NCBI GenBank assembly: GCA_035716025.1
Contig: DASTKH010000035.1
Coordinates: forward strand, 1 to 51,820
Source: JADGHE01 sp035716025
GTDB lineage: Bacteria; Pseudomonadota; Alphaproteobacteria; Rhizobiales; Xanthobacteraceae
Direction: 5' to 3'
Length of the DNA stretch: 51,820 nucleotides
Positions 38,085 through 46,351 of this stretch are shown here, in pieces. Below the pieces are notes generated by a model. The model was given only the letters and a program-made list of their open reading frames with translations, was not told the origin of the DNA and searched no databases. Position 1 is the first letter of the stretch, and every line of letters begins with the position of its first letter. Both the position numbers and the translations under genes were made by a program.

Positions 38085-38903
38085 TTATTCGAGCTCGAGG
38101 GTTGCCGTGACCGGGACGTGGTCGGAGGGGCGCGGCCAGCCGCGCGCGCTTTTCTCCACCGCAACATGCGACACGCGGTCGGCGAGCCGCGGGCTCGCCC
38201 AGACGTGATCGAGCCGGCGTCCGCGGTCGCTCGCCGCCCAGTCGAGCGCGCGATAACTCCACCAAGTGTAAATCTTGGCGGGCTCGGGCGTCAGCGCCCG
38301 CATGGCGTCGATCCAGCCGCCGGCCGCGCAGGCGGCGGTGAGCTTTTCGCACTCGATCGGCGTGTGCGAGACGACGCGCAGCATCTGCCTGTGGCTCCAG
38401 ACATCGTGTTCGAGCGGGGCGACGTTGAGGTCTCCCACCAGAATGGCCCGCTCCTTGGCGGCGGGCTTCAGCTTCGGATGCGCGCGCATTTCGTCGAGAA
38501 AGGCGAGTTTGTGGGCGAACTTCGGGTTCTCTTCCGGGTCCGGAATATCGCCGCCCGCCGGAACATAGAAATTGTGCAGCGTGATCGGCTCCCTGAGGCC
38601 GGCCGCCTCGCCGAACGTCACCGCAACGTGGCGGCAATCGGACTTGCCGCAGAAATTCTCGAACGTCTGCGCCTCGAAGGGCAGGCGCGAGACGACCGAG
38701 ACGCCGTGATAGCCCTTCTGCCCGTTGAGAGCAAAATGATGGTAGCCGAGCCGTTGCAGCCGCTTGCGCGGAAACAGCTCATCAGGGCACTTCGTCTCCT
38801 GCAAACAGATGACGTCCGGCCGCGCGCTCTTGATGAACCGGGCGAGAAGCCCGATGCGCAGGCGCACCGAATTGATGTTCCAGGTCGTGATCTTGAGCTG
38901 CAT
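38085..38903 (-). CDS. xth: exodeoxyribonuclease III
   Basis: An AP endonuclease/3'-5' exonuclease of the exonuclease III family that repairs abasic and oxidised 3' ends. The 272-residue protein starts MQLKITTWNINSVRLR and contains ICLQETKCPD (metal-binding Glu), GYHGVSVVSR, VPAGGD, LVGDLNVAPLEHD (catalytic Asp-Asn), RLDHVWAS and the terminal SDHVPV (catalytic His). The ATG at 38903 was chosen because the conserved N-terminus begins there; upstream frame to 38993 is not conserved in type. The gene converges on metW (22-bp gap). Confidence 0.95.
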   Translation of the reverse strand: MQLKITTWNINSVRLRIGLLARFIKSARPDVICLQETKCPDELFPRKRLQRLGYHHFALNGQKGYHGVSVVSRLPFEAQTFENFCGKSDCRHVAVTFGEAAGLREPITLHNFYVPAGGDIPDPEENPKFAHKLAFLDEMRAHPKLKPAAKERAILVGDLNVAPLEHDVWSHRQMLRVVSHTPIECEKLTAACAAGGWIDAMRALTPEPAKIYTWWSYRALDWAASDRGRRLDHVWASPRLADRVSHVAVEKSARGWPRPSDHVPVTATLELE

Positions 38904-39020
38904 GCGGCGGGAATGGCGAAAGCGTCTGTGCCCGGCGCGGCGCAATCTATCGCAGATGGCCGCGGCCGCGGCCAGCCCGCCCGTCTTGTCCACAAGAGGC
39001 CGGCCGCGACGCCCGCACGC

Positions 39021-39671
39021 TCAGGCCGGAAGCTCAAGCCCTTCGCGTTCGAACACCGTCTTCACCGCCGGCCGCTCCGCCATGCGCCGCGCATGCTCCG
39101 TCCAGGCGGGGAAGTCCTTCGGCATGTCGTAGCCGAGGGTGGGGCCTCGCCCCCAGGTCCAGAACACCAGCAGGTAGGGATCGGCCACCGAATAGCCGTC
39201 GCCGGCCGCCCACTTCGTCTTGCGCGCGGCAAGCTTGCGCTCGACCTGCTCCCAGATGTCGCGCGAGGCGCGCTTGCCCGTCTCGACCACGTCTTGCTTC
39301 GCCTTCTCGTCGGTCGCGTAGCGTTCCGGTCGCCGGACATGCGCGAAGGAGGGATGGACGGTGGACGAGATCCAGGCGAGCCATTCGGCGCAGCGTGCCT
39401 CGTCGATCGGGTCCTCGGGCCACAGCGTCTTGGCGGGGTGCGTACGGGCGACATAGCGCAGGATCGCCGGGTTCTCGGTGACGATGAAGTTCCCGTCCAC
39501 GAGCGCCGGCACCCGCCCCTTGGGATTGATCTTCAGGTATTCCGGCGAGCGCTGCTCGTTCGCGGCGAAATTCACCCGGACGGGCTCATAGTCGGCGCCC
39601 GCCTCTTCCAGCGCCATATGGGACGCGAGCGAGCAGGCACCGGGCGAATAGTAGAGCTTGAACCTGGCCAT
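39021..39671 (-). CDS. glutathione S-transferase family protein
   Basis: A 216-residue cytosolic protein with the thioredoxin-like GST N-terminal domain (residues 1-80) and an all-helical C-terminal domain. The opening KLYYSPGACSLASHMALEEAG and the NPKGRVPALVDGNFIVTENPAILRYVA block are typical of the bacterial beta-class group, which uses the cysteine in GACS. It could conjugate glutathione to electrophiles, but many such bacterial GSTs have no known substrate. It stands alone between xth and the methyltransferase gene, which it faces divergently. Confidence 0.9.
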   Translation of the reverse strand: MARFKLYYSPGACSLASHMALEEAGADYEPVRVNFAANEQRSPEYLKINPKGRVPALVDGNFIVTENPAILRYVARTHPAKTLWPEDPIDEARCAEWLAWISSTVHPSFAHVRRPERYATDEKAKQDVVETGKRASRDIWEQVERKLAARKTKWAAGDGYSVADPYLLVFWTWGRGPTLGYDMPKDFPAWTEHARRMAERPAVKTVFEREGLELPA

Positions 39672-39803
39672 GATTGGCTCCTTGAGTCACGCGGACGAGT
39701 TGCGTCCGCGAGTATCCCGATGGCGAAACGGCACGCAAGGGCGAGAACGCGGTTGGCGCCGACGCGCAGGCACGGTATGCTGATCCTGGCTCCGGAGACC
39801 GCC

Positions 39804-40610
39804 ATGGCCGAACAGACGCGGCACGACGCCTGGCAGGCGGGTGAAAGCTACGAAGCCTATATGGGGCGATGGAGCCGCAAGATCGCTCCACGCTTTCTCC
39901 AATGGTTCGCCGCGCCGGACGATCTCGACTGGTTGGACGTCGGGTGCGGCACCGGGGCATTGTCGAGCGCGATCGTTGCGCACGGTCGCCCGAAAAACCT
40001 GATCGGCATCGATCCGTCGGACGGCTTCCTCGCGAGCGCCCGCGCCGCGATCGACGATCCGCGAGCGACGTTCCGCGTGGGCGACGCGCAATCCCTGCCG
40101 CTCGAACCCGCAAGCCGCGACGTCGCCGTCTCGGGACTGATGCTGAATTTCGTGCCCGACCGGGCGAAGGCGCTCGCCGAGATGCGGCGCGTGCTGCGGC
40201 CGCACGGACGTCTCGGCTTCTACGTGTGGGACTATCCGGGAGGCGGCGTCGCCTTCATGCGGGCGTTCTGGAAGGCTGCCGTGGCGCTCGACCCCGGTGC
40301 GCGCGACCTGACCGAGGACAAGCGCTTTCCCTTCTGCACACCGGAGGGCCTCACCGCGCTTGCGGCCGGCGCCGGGCTCGCGCAGATCGCCTGGACGGCC
40401 ATTGAAAGCCCCTCGGTCTTTCGCGATTTCGACGATTTCTGGGGCCCCTTCATGCTCGGCACCGGTCCGGCGCCCGGCTATTGCGCGAGCCTTGCTCCGC
40501 AGGCGCGCGAGCGACTGCGCCAGAGCCTCTTCGAATCCCTCCCGCGCGGGGCGGAGGGTTCCATCCCGTTGACGGTGCGGGCGTTCGCGGTGAAGGCGGT
40601 CTCGGCCTGA
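39804..40610 (+). CDS. class I SAM-dependent methyltransferase
   Basis: A 268-residue methyltransferase. Motif I is WLDVGCGTGALSSAI near residues 52-66, followed by IGIDPSDGFLASAR and FRVGDAQSLPLE, then AVSGLMLNFVPDRAKALAEMRRVLRPHGRLGFYVWDY. The opening RHDAWQAGESYEAYMGRWSRKIA is shared by a UbiE/Methyltransf_11-type family of unassigned substrate. The ATG at 39804 has CGGAGA nine bases upstream; the frame is open much further upstream but without similarity. It converges on lolA (22-bp gap). Confidence 0.87.
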   Translation: MAEQTRHDAWQAGESYEAYMGRWSRKIAPRFLQWFAAPDDLDWLDVGCGTGALSSAIVAHGRPKNLIGIDPSDGFLASARAAIDDPRATFRVGDAQSLPLEPASRDVAVSGLMLNFVPDRAKALAEMRRVLRPHGRLGFYVWDYPGGGVAFMRAFWKAAVALDPGARDLTEDKRFPFCTPEGLTALAAGAGLAQIAWTAIESPSVFRDFDDFWGPFMLGTGPAPGYCASLAPQARERLRQSLFESLPRGAEGSIPLTVRAFAVKAVSA

Positions 40611-40632
40611 GCGCGCCCCGCTCGGCGCACCT

Positions 40633-41340
40633 TCAGTTCCGGAACGTCTCGTAATTGATCCGGAAAAGGTTGGGGTCCGGCTTCTTCGAGGAGTCGAGAT
40701 TGTAGAGCGCAACCGTCGTGTCGTACCCTTGCGGATCCGTGACGGTCCACTGTTTGAGCTGCGTATCCTTGGTGGAGAACATCAGCGTCAGGCGGTGCGT
40801 GCCGCCCAGCGTGTGCTTTTCCTCGAGCACGACCGTGATGTAGACCTCATCGGCGAAGATATCGACCAGGTTCCCTTCCTTGAGAAGGTCGATGCGCTCG
40901 GAAAGCAGGAAGCGCAGCGGCGTCTGCGAGAGAAGCAGCAGATCCTGCGTTGCGAGCTTGCGATCGCGAATGGCGACCGACCGGCCGTCGCTGACGAGTT
41001 CGAGAGGGCTCGGCGGATTGTACTCGAAGCGCACCCGGCCGGGCTTCTGCAAATAGAACTTGCCGTCCGAGCGCTTGCCGTCCGGTCCCACTTGGACAAA
41101 ATCGCCGATCAGCGTGTGGACGCTCGTGAGATACGCATTGATGCGTTCGACGAGCGCCCGCTTGTTCGCATCCAGGGCACCCGGGCGGGCCGGGGCAGGG
41201 CGCGAGGCAACCGGCGCCGGCGGTATCGGCGGCGCCACCGCCTCGGCGAACTGCAGGCTGCCGGCCGGCGCGGCCGGGCTCGCTGCGAGCGCGGCAAGCA
41301 GAATGGCGGCCGCCGCCATGGCGAAATCGGATCGTCGCAT
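40633..41340 (-). CDS. lolA: outer-membrane lipoprotein carrier protein LolA
   Basis: The periplasmic chaperone that carries lipoproteins from the inner to the outer membrane. The 235-residue precursor has a signal peptide (about 30 residues), an alanine/proline-rich linker and the LolA beta-barrel: INAYLTSVHTLIGDFVQVGPDGKRSDGKFYLQKPGRVRFEY and later DPQGYDTTVALYNLD. This is the alphaproteobacterial version with a long linker. The ATG at 41340 precedes the signal peptide directly. It follows ftsK in the same direction with a 180-bp gap, a gene order common in Hyphomicrobiales. Confidence 0.9.
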   Translation of the reverse strand: MRRSDFAMAAAAILLAALAASPAAPAGSLQFAEAVAPPIPPAPVASRPAPARPGALDANKRALVERINAYLTSVHTLIGDFVQVGPDGKRSDGKFYLQKPGRVRFEYNPPSPLELVSDGRSVAIRDRKLATQDLLLLSQTPLRFLLSERIDLLKEGNLVDIFADEVYITVVLEEKHTLGGTHRLTLMFSTKDTQLKQWTVTDPQGYDTTVALYNLDSSKKPDPNLFRINYETFRN

Positions 41341-41520
41341 CGTCGTCTCCGGCGGAGCAGCCTCGCGCTCGCGCGGGGGGCAAGGTTTCAGAACTCGCTT
41401 TCCACGTAAGGCCGCGTTATGGCGATTTCGCGGCTCAAAAGCGCGACCCGGCGCCAGCCCGGCCGCATGAAACCGACGGCAAACCCGAGAGCGGCGACCC
41501 TCGGCCGCCCGCACACGCAC

Positions 41521-43971
41521 TCACGCGTCTTCGCCGCCCACGAGAATCTCGCGTTTGCCCGCGTGATTCGCTTGGCCGACAATGCCCTCCTTTTCCATCC
41601 GTTCCATCAGCGAAGCGGCCTTGTTGTAGCCGATCTGCAGCCGCCTTTGGATGTAGCTCGTCGAGGCCTTGCGGTCGCGCAGCACGATCTGAACGGCTTG
41701 TTGGAAGAGATCGCCGGACCCGTCTTGCCCCATGGCCGTCGCGTCGAAAACGGCGCCCTCGTCCTCCTCGTCCGTGCTCGCCGTGACGGCATCGAGATAC
41801 TGCGGCTGGCCCTGGCTCTTGAGGTGGCGGACCACCTTCTCGACCTCCTCGTCGGACACGAAAGGCCCGTGCACGCGGATGATGCGCCCGCCGCCTGCCA
41901 TGTAGAGCATATCGCCCTGGCCCAAGAGCTGTTCGGCGCCCTGTTCGCCGAGGATGGTGCGGCTGTCGATCTTCGACGTCACCTGGAAGGAAATGCGAGT
42001 CGGGAAGTTCGCCTTGATGGTGCCGGTGATCACGTCCACCGAGGGACGCTGGGTGGCGAGAATAACGTGGATACCGGCCGCGCGCGCCATCTGGGCGAGG
42101 CGCTGGATCGCGCCCTCGATGTCCTTGCCCGCCACCATCATCAGATCGGCCATCTCGTCCACGATGACGACGATGAAGGGCAAAGGCTCGAGGTCGAGCG
42201 TCTCCTCCTCGTAAATGGCCTCGCCCGTCTCCTTGTCATAGCCGGTGTGGACCGTGCGGGTGAGCGTCTCGCCCTTCGCCTTCGCCTCCGCGACGCGCGC
42301 ATTGTAACCGTCGAGATTGCGCACGCCGAGCTTCGACATCTTGCGATAGCGGTCTTCCATCTCGCGCACCGCCCATTTGAGCGCGGTGACCGCCTTCTTG
42401 GGGTCCGTGACGACGGGCGTCAGCAGATGCGGGATGCCGTCATAGACGGAAAGCTCCAGCATTTTTGGGTCGATCATGATGAGCCGGCACTGGTCCGGCT
42501 TGAGCCGGTACACGATGCTGAGAATCATCGTGTTGATGCCGACCGACTTGCCGGAGCCGGTGGTGCCGGCGATGAGCAGATGCGGCATGCGGGCGAGATC
42601 GACCACGACCGGCTCGCCGCCGATGTTCTTGCCGAGGCAGAGCGGCAGTTTTGCCGCGCATTCGGTGTAGTCCTTCGAGGACAGGATCTCGCGCAACAAC
42701 ACCTTCTCGCGTCGCGGGTTCGGCAGCTCGATGCCGATCGCGTTGCGCCCCGAAACCACCGCGACGCGCGCCGAGAGCGCGCTCATCGAGCGGGCGATGT
42801 CGTCGGCAAGCCCGATCACGCGCGAGGACTTGATGCCCGGCGCAGGCTCGAGCTCATAGAGCGTGACGACCGGCCCCGGCCGCACATTGATGATCTCGCC
42901 GCGCACGCCGAAATCGGAAAGCACGCCTTCGAGCGCGGTCGCGTTCGATTGCAGCTGCTCCTGGCTCAAGGACACGCGGTCGTTCGGCTTCGGCACCGAG
43001 AGCAGGTTGAGCGAGGGTAGTTCGTAACCGTCGTGAATGCGGCGCGCGCGCGGTGCGGGCTTGGCCGCCTTGCGGGCGGCGGAACGCGCGCGGGGGGCGG
43101 CCTCTTCTTCGTCCTCCTGCTCCTCCTCACGATCCTCGGGATCGGCCGCAAGTTCGACGGGCGGGGCCTCGCGCCAACGCGGCTCGATGCGCTCGCCGCG
43201 CGTCTTGCCGCGCGGGAGATCGAAGGGATCCTCGCGGCTGAACAGGATGGCGATCAGCCCGGACAGCAGGCGCGCGCCGCGCGCGCGGATGCTGAGCGCG
43301 GCATGCGCGAGCCAGCCGAGGAACCAGCCGCGCCCGCGCTCCTCGTCGCCGACGGCCTCGGATTCGTTGTCGTCATCGTCGACTTCCGTCGCGACCGGCG
43401 CCGAGCGGCCGAAGCCCAGCGCGGCGAAGAGACACACAAGGGTCAGGAGACCCGCCGTGGCGGCAACCGCCGTGCGGGTGGAGCCGCCGAGCGGCGAACC
43501 GAAGACCCAGGCCGGCAGACGCAGCAGCGTATCGCCCAGGACGCCGCCGAGCCCTGTGGGCAGCGGCCAGTTCGCACTCGGGGGCAGGGCGGAGGCGAAC
43601 GCCGCCGCCGCCGCCACGCCGAGGATCCAGGCGCACAGCCGCAGCTTCTCCCGGTCGATGGCGCGGCGCGAGATGAGCCGCCAGCCCCACACCGCGACCG
43701 GCGCCACGACCATGAGGGAGGCGAGCCCGAAAATCTGCATCATCAGATCGGAGGCGACGGCGCCGGGAAAGCCCGCGAGATTGCGGATCGGCGCGTTCGT
43801 CGCATGCGTGAGGCTCGGGTCCTGCGCCGACCAGGTCGCGAGCGCGAGCGCAAGCGCCGTGGCGAGCGACAGCATCGCAAGTCCGCCGAGCTCGCGCAGC
43901 CGGCGTTTCACCGCCTCGCGGAGGTCGTCCGAAAGCTGCGGAGCTTCGAAGCTGCGCCACATCGCCGACAT
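41521..43971 (-). CDS. ftsK: DNA translocase FtsK
   Basis: An 816-residue septum-bound DNA pump for chromosome dimer resolution and division. The N-terminal domain has four membrane segments, followed by a charged and Ala/Glu-rich linker of about 150 residues, the RecA-like motor and the C-terminal gamma winged-helix domain (FQQAVQIVLRDRKASTSYIQRRLQIGYNKAA), which reads KOPS orientation sequences. Motor motifs are Walker A AGTTGSGKSVGIN and Walker B IVVIVDEMADLMM. ATG 43971 was chosen; a TTG one codon upstream is also possible with AGGAG nearby. It lies between a PLP aminotransferase gene and lolA. Confidence 0.96.
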   Translation of the reverse strand: MSAMWRSFEAPQLSDDLREAVKRRLRELGGLAMLSLATALALALATWSAQDPSLTHATNAPIRNLAGFPGAVASDLMMQIFGLASLMVVAPVAVWGWRLISRRAIDREKLRLCAWILGVAAAAAFASALPPSANWPLPTGLGGVLGDTLLRLPAWVFGSPLGGSTRTAVAATAGLLTLVCLFAALGFGRSAPVATEVDDDDNESEAVGDEERGRGWFLGWLAHAALSIRARGARLLSGLIAILFSREDPFDLPRGKTRGERIEPRWREAPPVELAADPEDREEEQEDEEEAAPRARSAARKAAKPAPRARRIHDGYELPSLNLLSVPKPNDRVSLSQEQLQSNATALEGVLSDFGVRGEIINVRPGPVVTLYELEPAPGIKSSRVIGLADDIARSMSALSARVAVVSGRNAIGIELPNPRREKVLLREILSSKDYTECAAKLPLCLGKNIGGEPVVVDLARMPHLLIAGTTGSGKSVGINTMILSIVYRLKPDQCRLIMIDPKMLELSVYDGIPHLLTPVVTDPKKAVTALKWAVREMEDRYRKMSKLGVRNLDGYNARVAEAKAKGETLTRTVHTGYDKETGEAIYEEETLDLEPLPFIVVIVDEMADLMMVAGKDIEGAIQRLAQMARAAGIHVILATQRPSVDVITGTIKANFPTRISFQVTSKIDSRTILGEQGAEQLLGQGDMLYMAGGGRIIRVHGPFVSDEEVEKVVRHLKSQGQPQYLDAVTASTDEEDEGAVFDATAMGQDGSGDLFQQAVQIVLRDRKASTSYIQRRLQIGYNKAASLMERMEKEGIVGQANHAGKREILVGGEDA

Positions 43972-44110
43972 CAAAGACCCAACTCCTTTCTCATCGCCCG
44001 CGACCGGCCCGACCGCACGCCGCCACGCCGGCGGCGGGTTGCAGTGGGCGGCCGTCGATCTGCTCGCGCCGAACGCGCACCGGTGTCGTGCAGCGGTGCC
44101 GAAGGACCTC

Positions 44111-45328
44111 TCATCCCTTGTCCAACACCGTAACGATGCGGTGCAGCGCTTCCGCCATTTTGTCGGTGTCGTGCAGCACCATGGCGACCCGGATGTAACC
44201 GGCCCCGGGGTTGCGCCCGTCGGCGCCGACGCGCGCGAGATAGCTGCCCGGCACGATGCGGACGCCGCCTTCGCGATAGAGCTTCACGGCTGCCGTTTCG
44301 TCGCCGCCATGGCGCGAGACGTCGAGCCAGAGATAGAAGCCGCCCGCCGGCCGGCGATAGCCGAAACGGCCGCCGATGATCTGGTCGGCGAGGTCAAACT
44401 TGCGGCGGTAGAGCCGCCGGTTCTCCTCGACATGTGTTTCGTCGCGATAGGCCGCGACCGCGACCTCCTGGGCGGGAAGCGGCACCTGCGGCGCGGACAC
44501 CGCCCGCAGATCGAGATAGGCCTTAAGAAACGCGGCGTCGCCGGCCGCGAAGCCGACCCGCAGGCCAGGGAGACTTGAGCGCTTCGAGAGCGAGTGGAAG
44601 ACCACAATGTTGCGGAAATCGGAGCCGGCGGCCTCCAGCATTCCGGCGGGAGGCGCGTCGGAATAGATGTCCGAGTAGCACTCGTCGGAGAACAGGTAGA
44701 AGCCGAAGCGCCGCGCGAGCGCGATCAGCCGTGCGAAATAGTCCCGGCCCGCCACCGCCCCTTGCGGATTCGACGGCGAGGCGATGTAGAAGGCGACCGT
44801 GCGGGCAAGCAGGCTTTCGGGCAAAGCGTCGAGGTCGGGCAGAAAGCCGGTCTCGGCGGTCGCCGGCAAGTAGACGGGCTCGCAGCCTGCCGCGATCGCA
44901 CCCGCTGCATAGACGGCGTAGAAGGGATTGGGCATCAGAATCGCGGGGGCCCCGGCGCGACCCTTTACGAGCCGCTGGGCCATGAGAGCGGCGAGGAACA
45001 GCCCTTCCCGGGTCCCCGAAAGGACGAGGACCTCGGTCGCGGGATCGACCGGGCGGGCGAGCGCATAGCGCGCCCCGAGCCATTCGGCCGCCGCCTCACA
45101 GAAGCGCTGCGACCCTTTGTTGGGCGGGTAACGGCCGAAATCGGCGAGATTCGCCGCCAGCACCGGCCCGACGAAAGGCGGAATCGGATGCTGCGGCTCG
45201 CCGACCGCGAGGTTGATGAGCGACTTGCCGGGGGCGGCGCCCTGCAGGAGCTCGGTCAAGCGCACGAAGGGCGAACGCTGATCGGGGGCACGCGAAACGG
45301 CGAAGGGCAGCGGGTCGGCGGGGCTCAT
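44111..45328 (-). CDS. class I/II PLP-dependent aminotransferase (DapC-like)
   Basis: A 405-residue aminotransferase with INLAVGEPQHPIP, VLSGTREGLFLAA, ASPSNPQGAVAG (the asparagine-proline segment), FSDECYSDIY (the pyridine-nitrogen Asp) and the PLP-lysine SLSKRSSLPGLRVG. It belongs to the branch that includes N-succinyldiaminopimelate and aspartate-type aminotransferases; similar alphaproteobacterial proteins next to ftsK are usually named DapC or simply aminotransferase. I chose ATG 45328. A CtrA-type box lies 58 bp upstream, and ftsK follows after 139 bp in the same direction. Confidence 0.88.
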   Translation of the reverse strand: MSPADPLPFAVSRAPDQRSPFVRLTELLQGAAPGKSLINLAVGEPQHPIPPFVGPVLAANLADFGRYPPNKGSQRFCEAAAEWLGARYALARPVDPATEVLVLSGTREGLFLAALMAQRLVKGRAGAPAILMPNPFYAVYAAGAIAAGCEPVYLPATAETGFLPDLDALPESLLARTVAFYIASPSNPQGAVAGRDYFARLIALARRFGFYLFSDECYSDIYSDAPPAGMLEAAGSDFRNIVVFHSLSKRSSLPGLRVGFAAGDAAFLKAYLDLRAVSAPQVPLPAQEVAVAAYRDETHVEENRRLYRRKFDLADQIIGGRFGYRRPAGGFYLWLDVSRHGGDETAAVKLYREGGVRIVPGSYLARVGADGRNPGAGYIRVAMVLHDTDKMAEALHRIVTVLDKG

Positions 45329-45385
45329 GGACGGCTTCTTTGCGGGGCTGGCTCGCCGCATGGCGAGACCATAAGAGAGGCGAGG

Positions 45386-45401
45386 TTAAGGCGCGATTAA
45401 C
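45386..45401 (-). promoter_or_regulatory. CtrA-type binding box upstream of the aminotransferase-ftsK genes
   Basis: TTAA-GGCGCGA-TTAA(C) is an exact match to the full CtrA consensus TTAA-N7-TTAA, lying 58-73 bp upstream of the aminotransferase ATG and reading on either strand. CtrA is the essential cell-cycle regulator of alphaproteobacteria, so the box would link the aminotransferase and possibly ftsK to the division programme. Confidence 0.5.
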
Positions 45402-45496
45402 CATCGGGGGCGCGCCTTTGGCAAATGGCCCGCATGCTGGGCTCCAACCGGCTCCTTTCAGCCCACCAAGTGCCGAATTCGGACGGCCCCCTTGGG

Positions 45497-45513
45497 CAAT
45501 CAACATTTGATTG
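45497..45513. promoter_or_regulatory. 17-bp perfect inverted repeat upstream of the NYN gene
   Basis: CAATCAA-CAT-TTGATTG is a perfect palindrome with a three-base centre, AT-rich in a GC-rich setting, about 58 bp before the -35 of the NYN promoter. It has the size of a dimeric repressor operator. No binding protein can be named. Confidence 0.35.
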
Positions 45514-45570
45514 TACGCGGGCCGTGTATCGTCGAATCGCTTCAACTGCTAAATTATTGCGTCGGGGAAC

Positions 45571-45600
45571 TTTACAGATGGGGCAGCCTGCTCATATAAT
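45571..45600 (+). promoter_or_regulatory. strong sigma-70 promoter before the NYN gene
   Basis: TTTACA (45571-45576), 18 nt, TATAAT (45595-45600). The -10 is perfect and the -35 has one mismatch, which is unusually close to consensus for a high-GC alphaproteobacterium. The start site would be near 45607, giving a leader of about 80 nt before the NYN start codon. Confidence 0.6.
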
Positions 45601-45606
45601 CCGTCA

Positions 45607-45664
45607 CATTAATCCCGCATGGCTCGCCCAGCGGCCCCCACGGATTCCGGTCCGTGGGGTTTTT
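45607..45664 (+). ncRNA. putative short leader RNA ending in an intrinsic terminator
   Basis: Transcription from the strong promoter at 45571-45600 would meet an intrinsic terminator at 45636-45664, giving an RNA of about 58 nt upstream of the NYN nuclease gene. No tandem repeats of the type III toxin-antitoxin kind are visible in it. RNA production is inferred from promoter plus terminator, not shown. Confidence 0.4.
45636..45664 (+). terminator. intrinsic terminator inside the NYN leader
   Basis: CCCCACGGA-TTCCGG-TCCGTGGGG forms a perfect nine-base-pair GC-rich stem, followed directly by TTTTT. It ends 24 nt before the NYN start codon and so separates the promoter from the coding region. 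It may act as a conditional attenuator. Confidence 0.75.
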
Positions 45665-45688
45665 GCTGTTCGGGGGGTGCGCTGACCG

Positions 45689-46306
45689 ATGATTCCAGTG
45701 TGCATCTATATCGATGGATTTAATCTTTATCATGCCCTTCTGAAATTTCGAGATGACAGCGTCAAGTGGCTGAACCTCATGGCCCTGGCCAAAAGAGTAA
45801 TCTCCCCGCAAAGCGAAACCATTGTGAAGGTGCATTACTTCTCCGCGTACGCCGACTGGCTTCCGGACTCTATGGCTCGACACAAGGAATATGTGACGGC
45901 GTTGATCGCCACGGGCGTCGTTTGCACCATGGGCCATTTCAAGAAAAAGGATCGCCGTTGCAAAGCCTGCAACGCGACGTGGGTCGCGCACGAGGAAAAG
46001 GAAACCGACGTCAGTATCGGCATCACCATGCTGAATGACGCTTACAAAGGCCTGTTCGACAAGGCTTACCTCGTGACGCGTGACTCGGATCTCTTGCCAG
46101 CGATAAGAATGATCCGAAAGGAATTTCGACAGAAGGAGATCGTTGCGGTGGCACCTCCATATATGGGTCATTCCAACGACCTTATAGCCGTTTGCCACGC
46201 GAAGAAGAAAATCACCCCTGCACAGGTTCGCACCTGCCTTCTCCCGCGCGAAGTGCGCGATCCGGTCGGAGTGGTGAAAGCGACGCGCCCCGCGAAGTAT
46301 GATTAA
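45689..46306 (+). CDS. NYN-domain (PIN-like) ribonuclease protein
   Basis: A 205-residue protein of the NYN/DUF88 (LabA-like) family, RNases of PIN fold. The acidic active-site set is visible: D9 in YIDGFN, D107 in ETDVSI, then D132 and D134 in VTRDSD, with D117 nearby. A CxxC pair (C91, C94) forms a possible zinc knuckle. The substrate is unknown; relatives cleave structured RNAs or act in defence and RNA turnover. Base composition is lower in GC than that of flanking genes. The ATG at 45689 has a GGGGGG stretch 11 bases upstream. A strong promoter and an intrinsic terminator lie in its 5' region. Its 3' end lies 46 bp from the convergent citrate-synthase-like gene. Confidence 0.85.
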   Translation: MIPVCIYIDGFNLYHALLKFRDDSVKWLNLMALAKRVISPQSETIVKVHYFSAYADWLPDSMARHKEYVTALIATGVVCTMGHFKKKDRRCKACNATWVAHEEKETDVSIGITMLNDAYKGLFDKAYLVTRDSDLLPAIRMIRKEFRQKEIVAVAPPYMGHSNDLIAVCHAKKKITPAQVRTCLLPREVRDPVGVVKATRPAKYD

Positions 46307-46351
46307 GCCGAGGCCGCCGGGACCGACCGAGCAGAGGTCGCTTGGCGGGGC

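Noticed and set aside
45619..45723. 34-residue open frame (leader peptide) overlapping the NYN leader
   Set aside because: Frame spans the terminator and overlaps the NYN start with no ribosome-binding site; no amino acid bias that would suggest attenuation.
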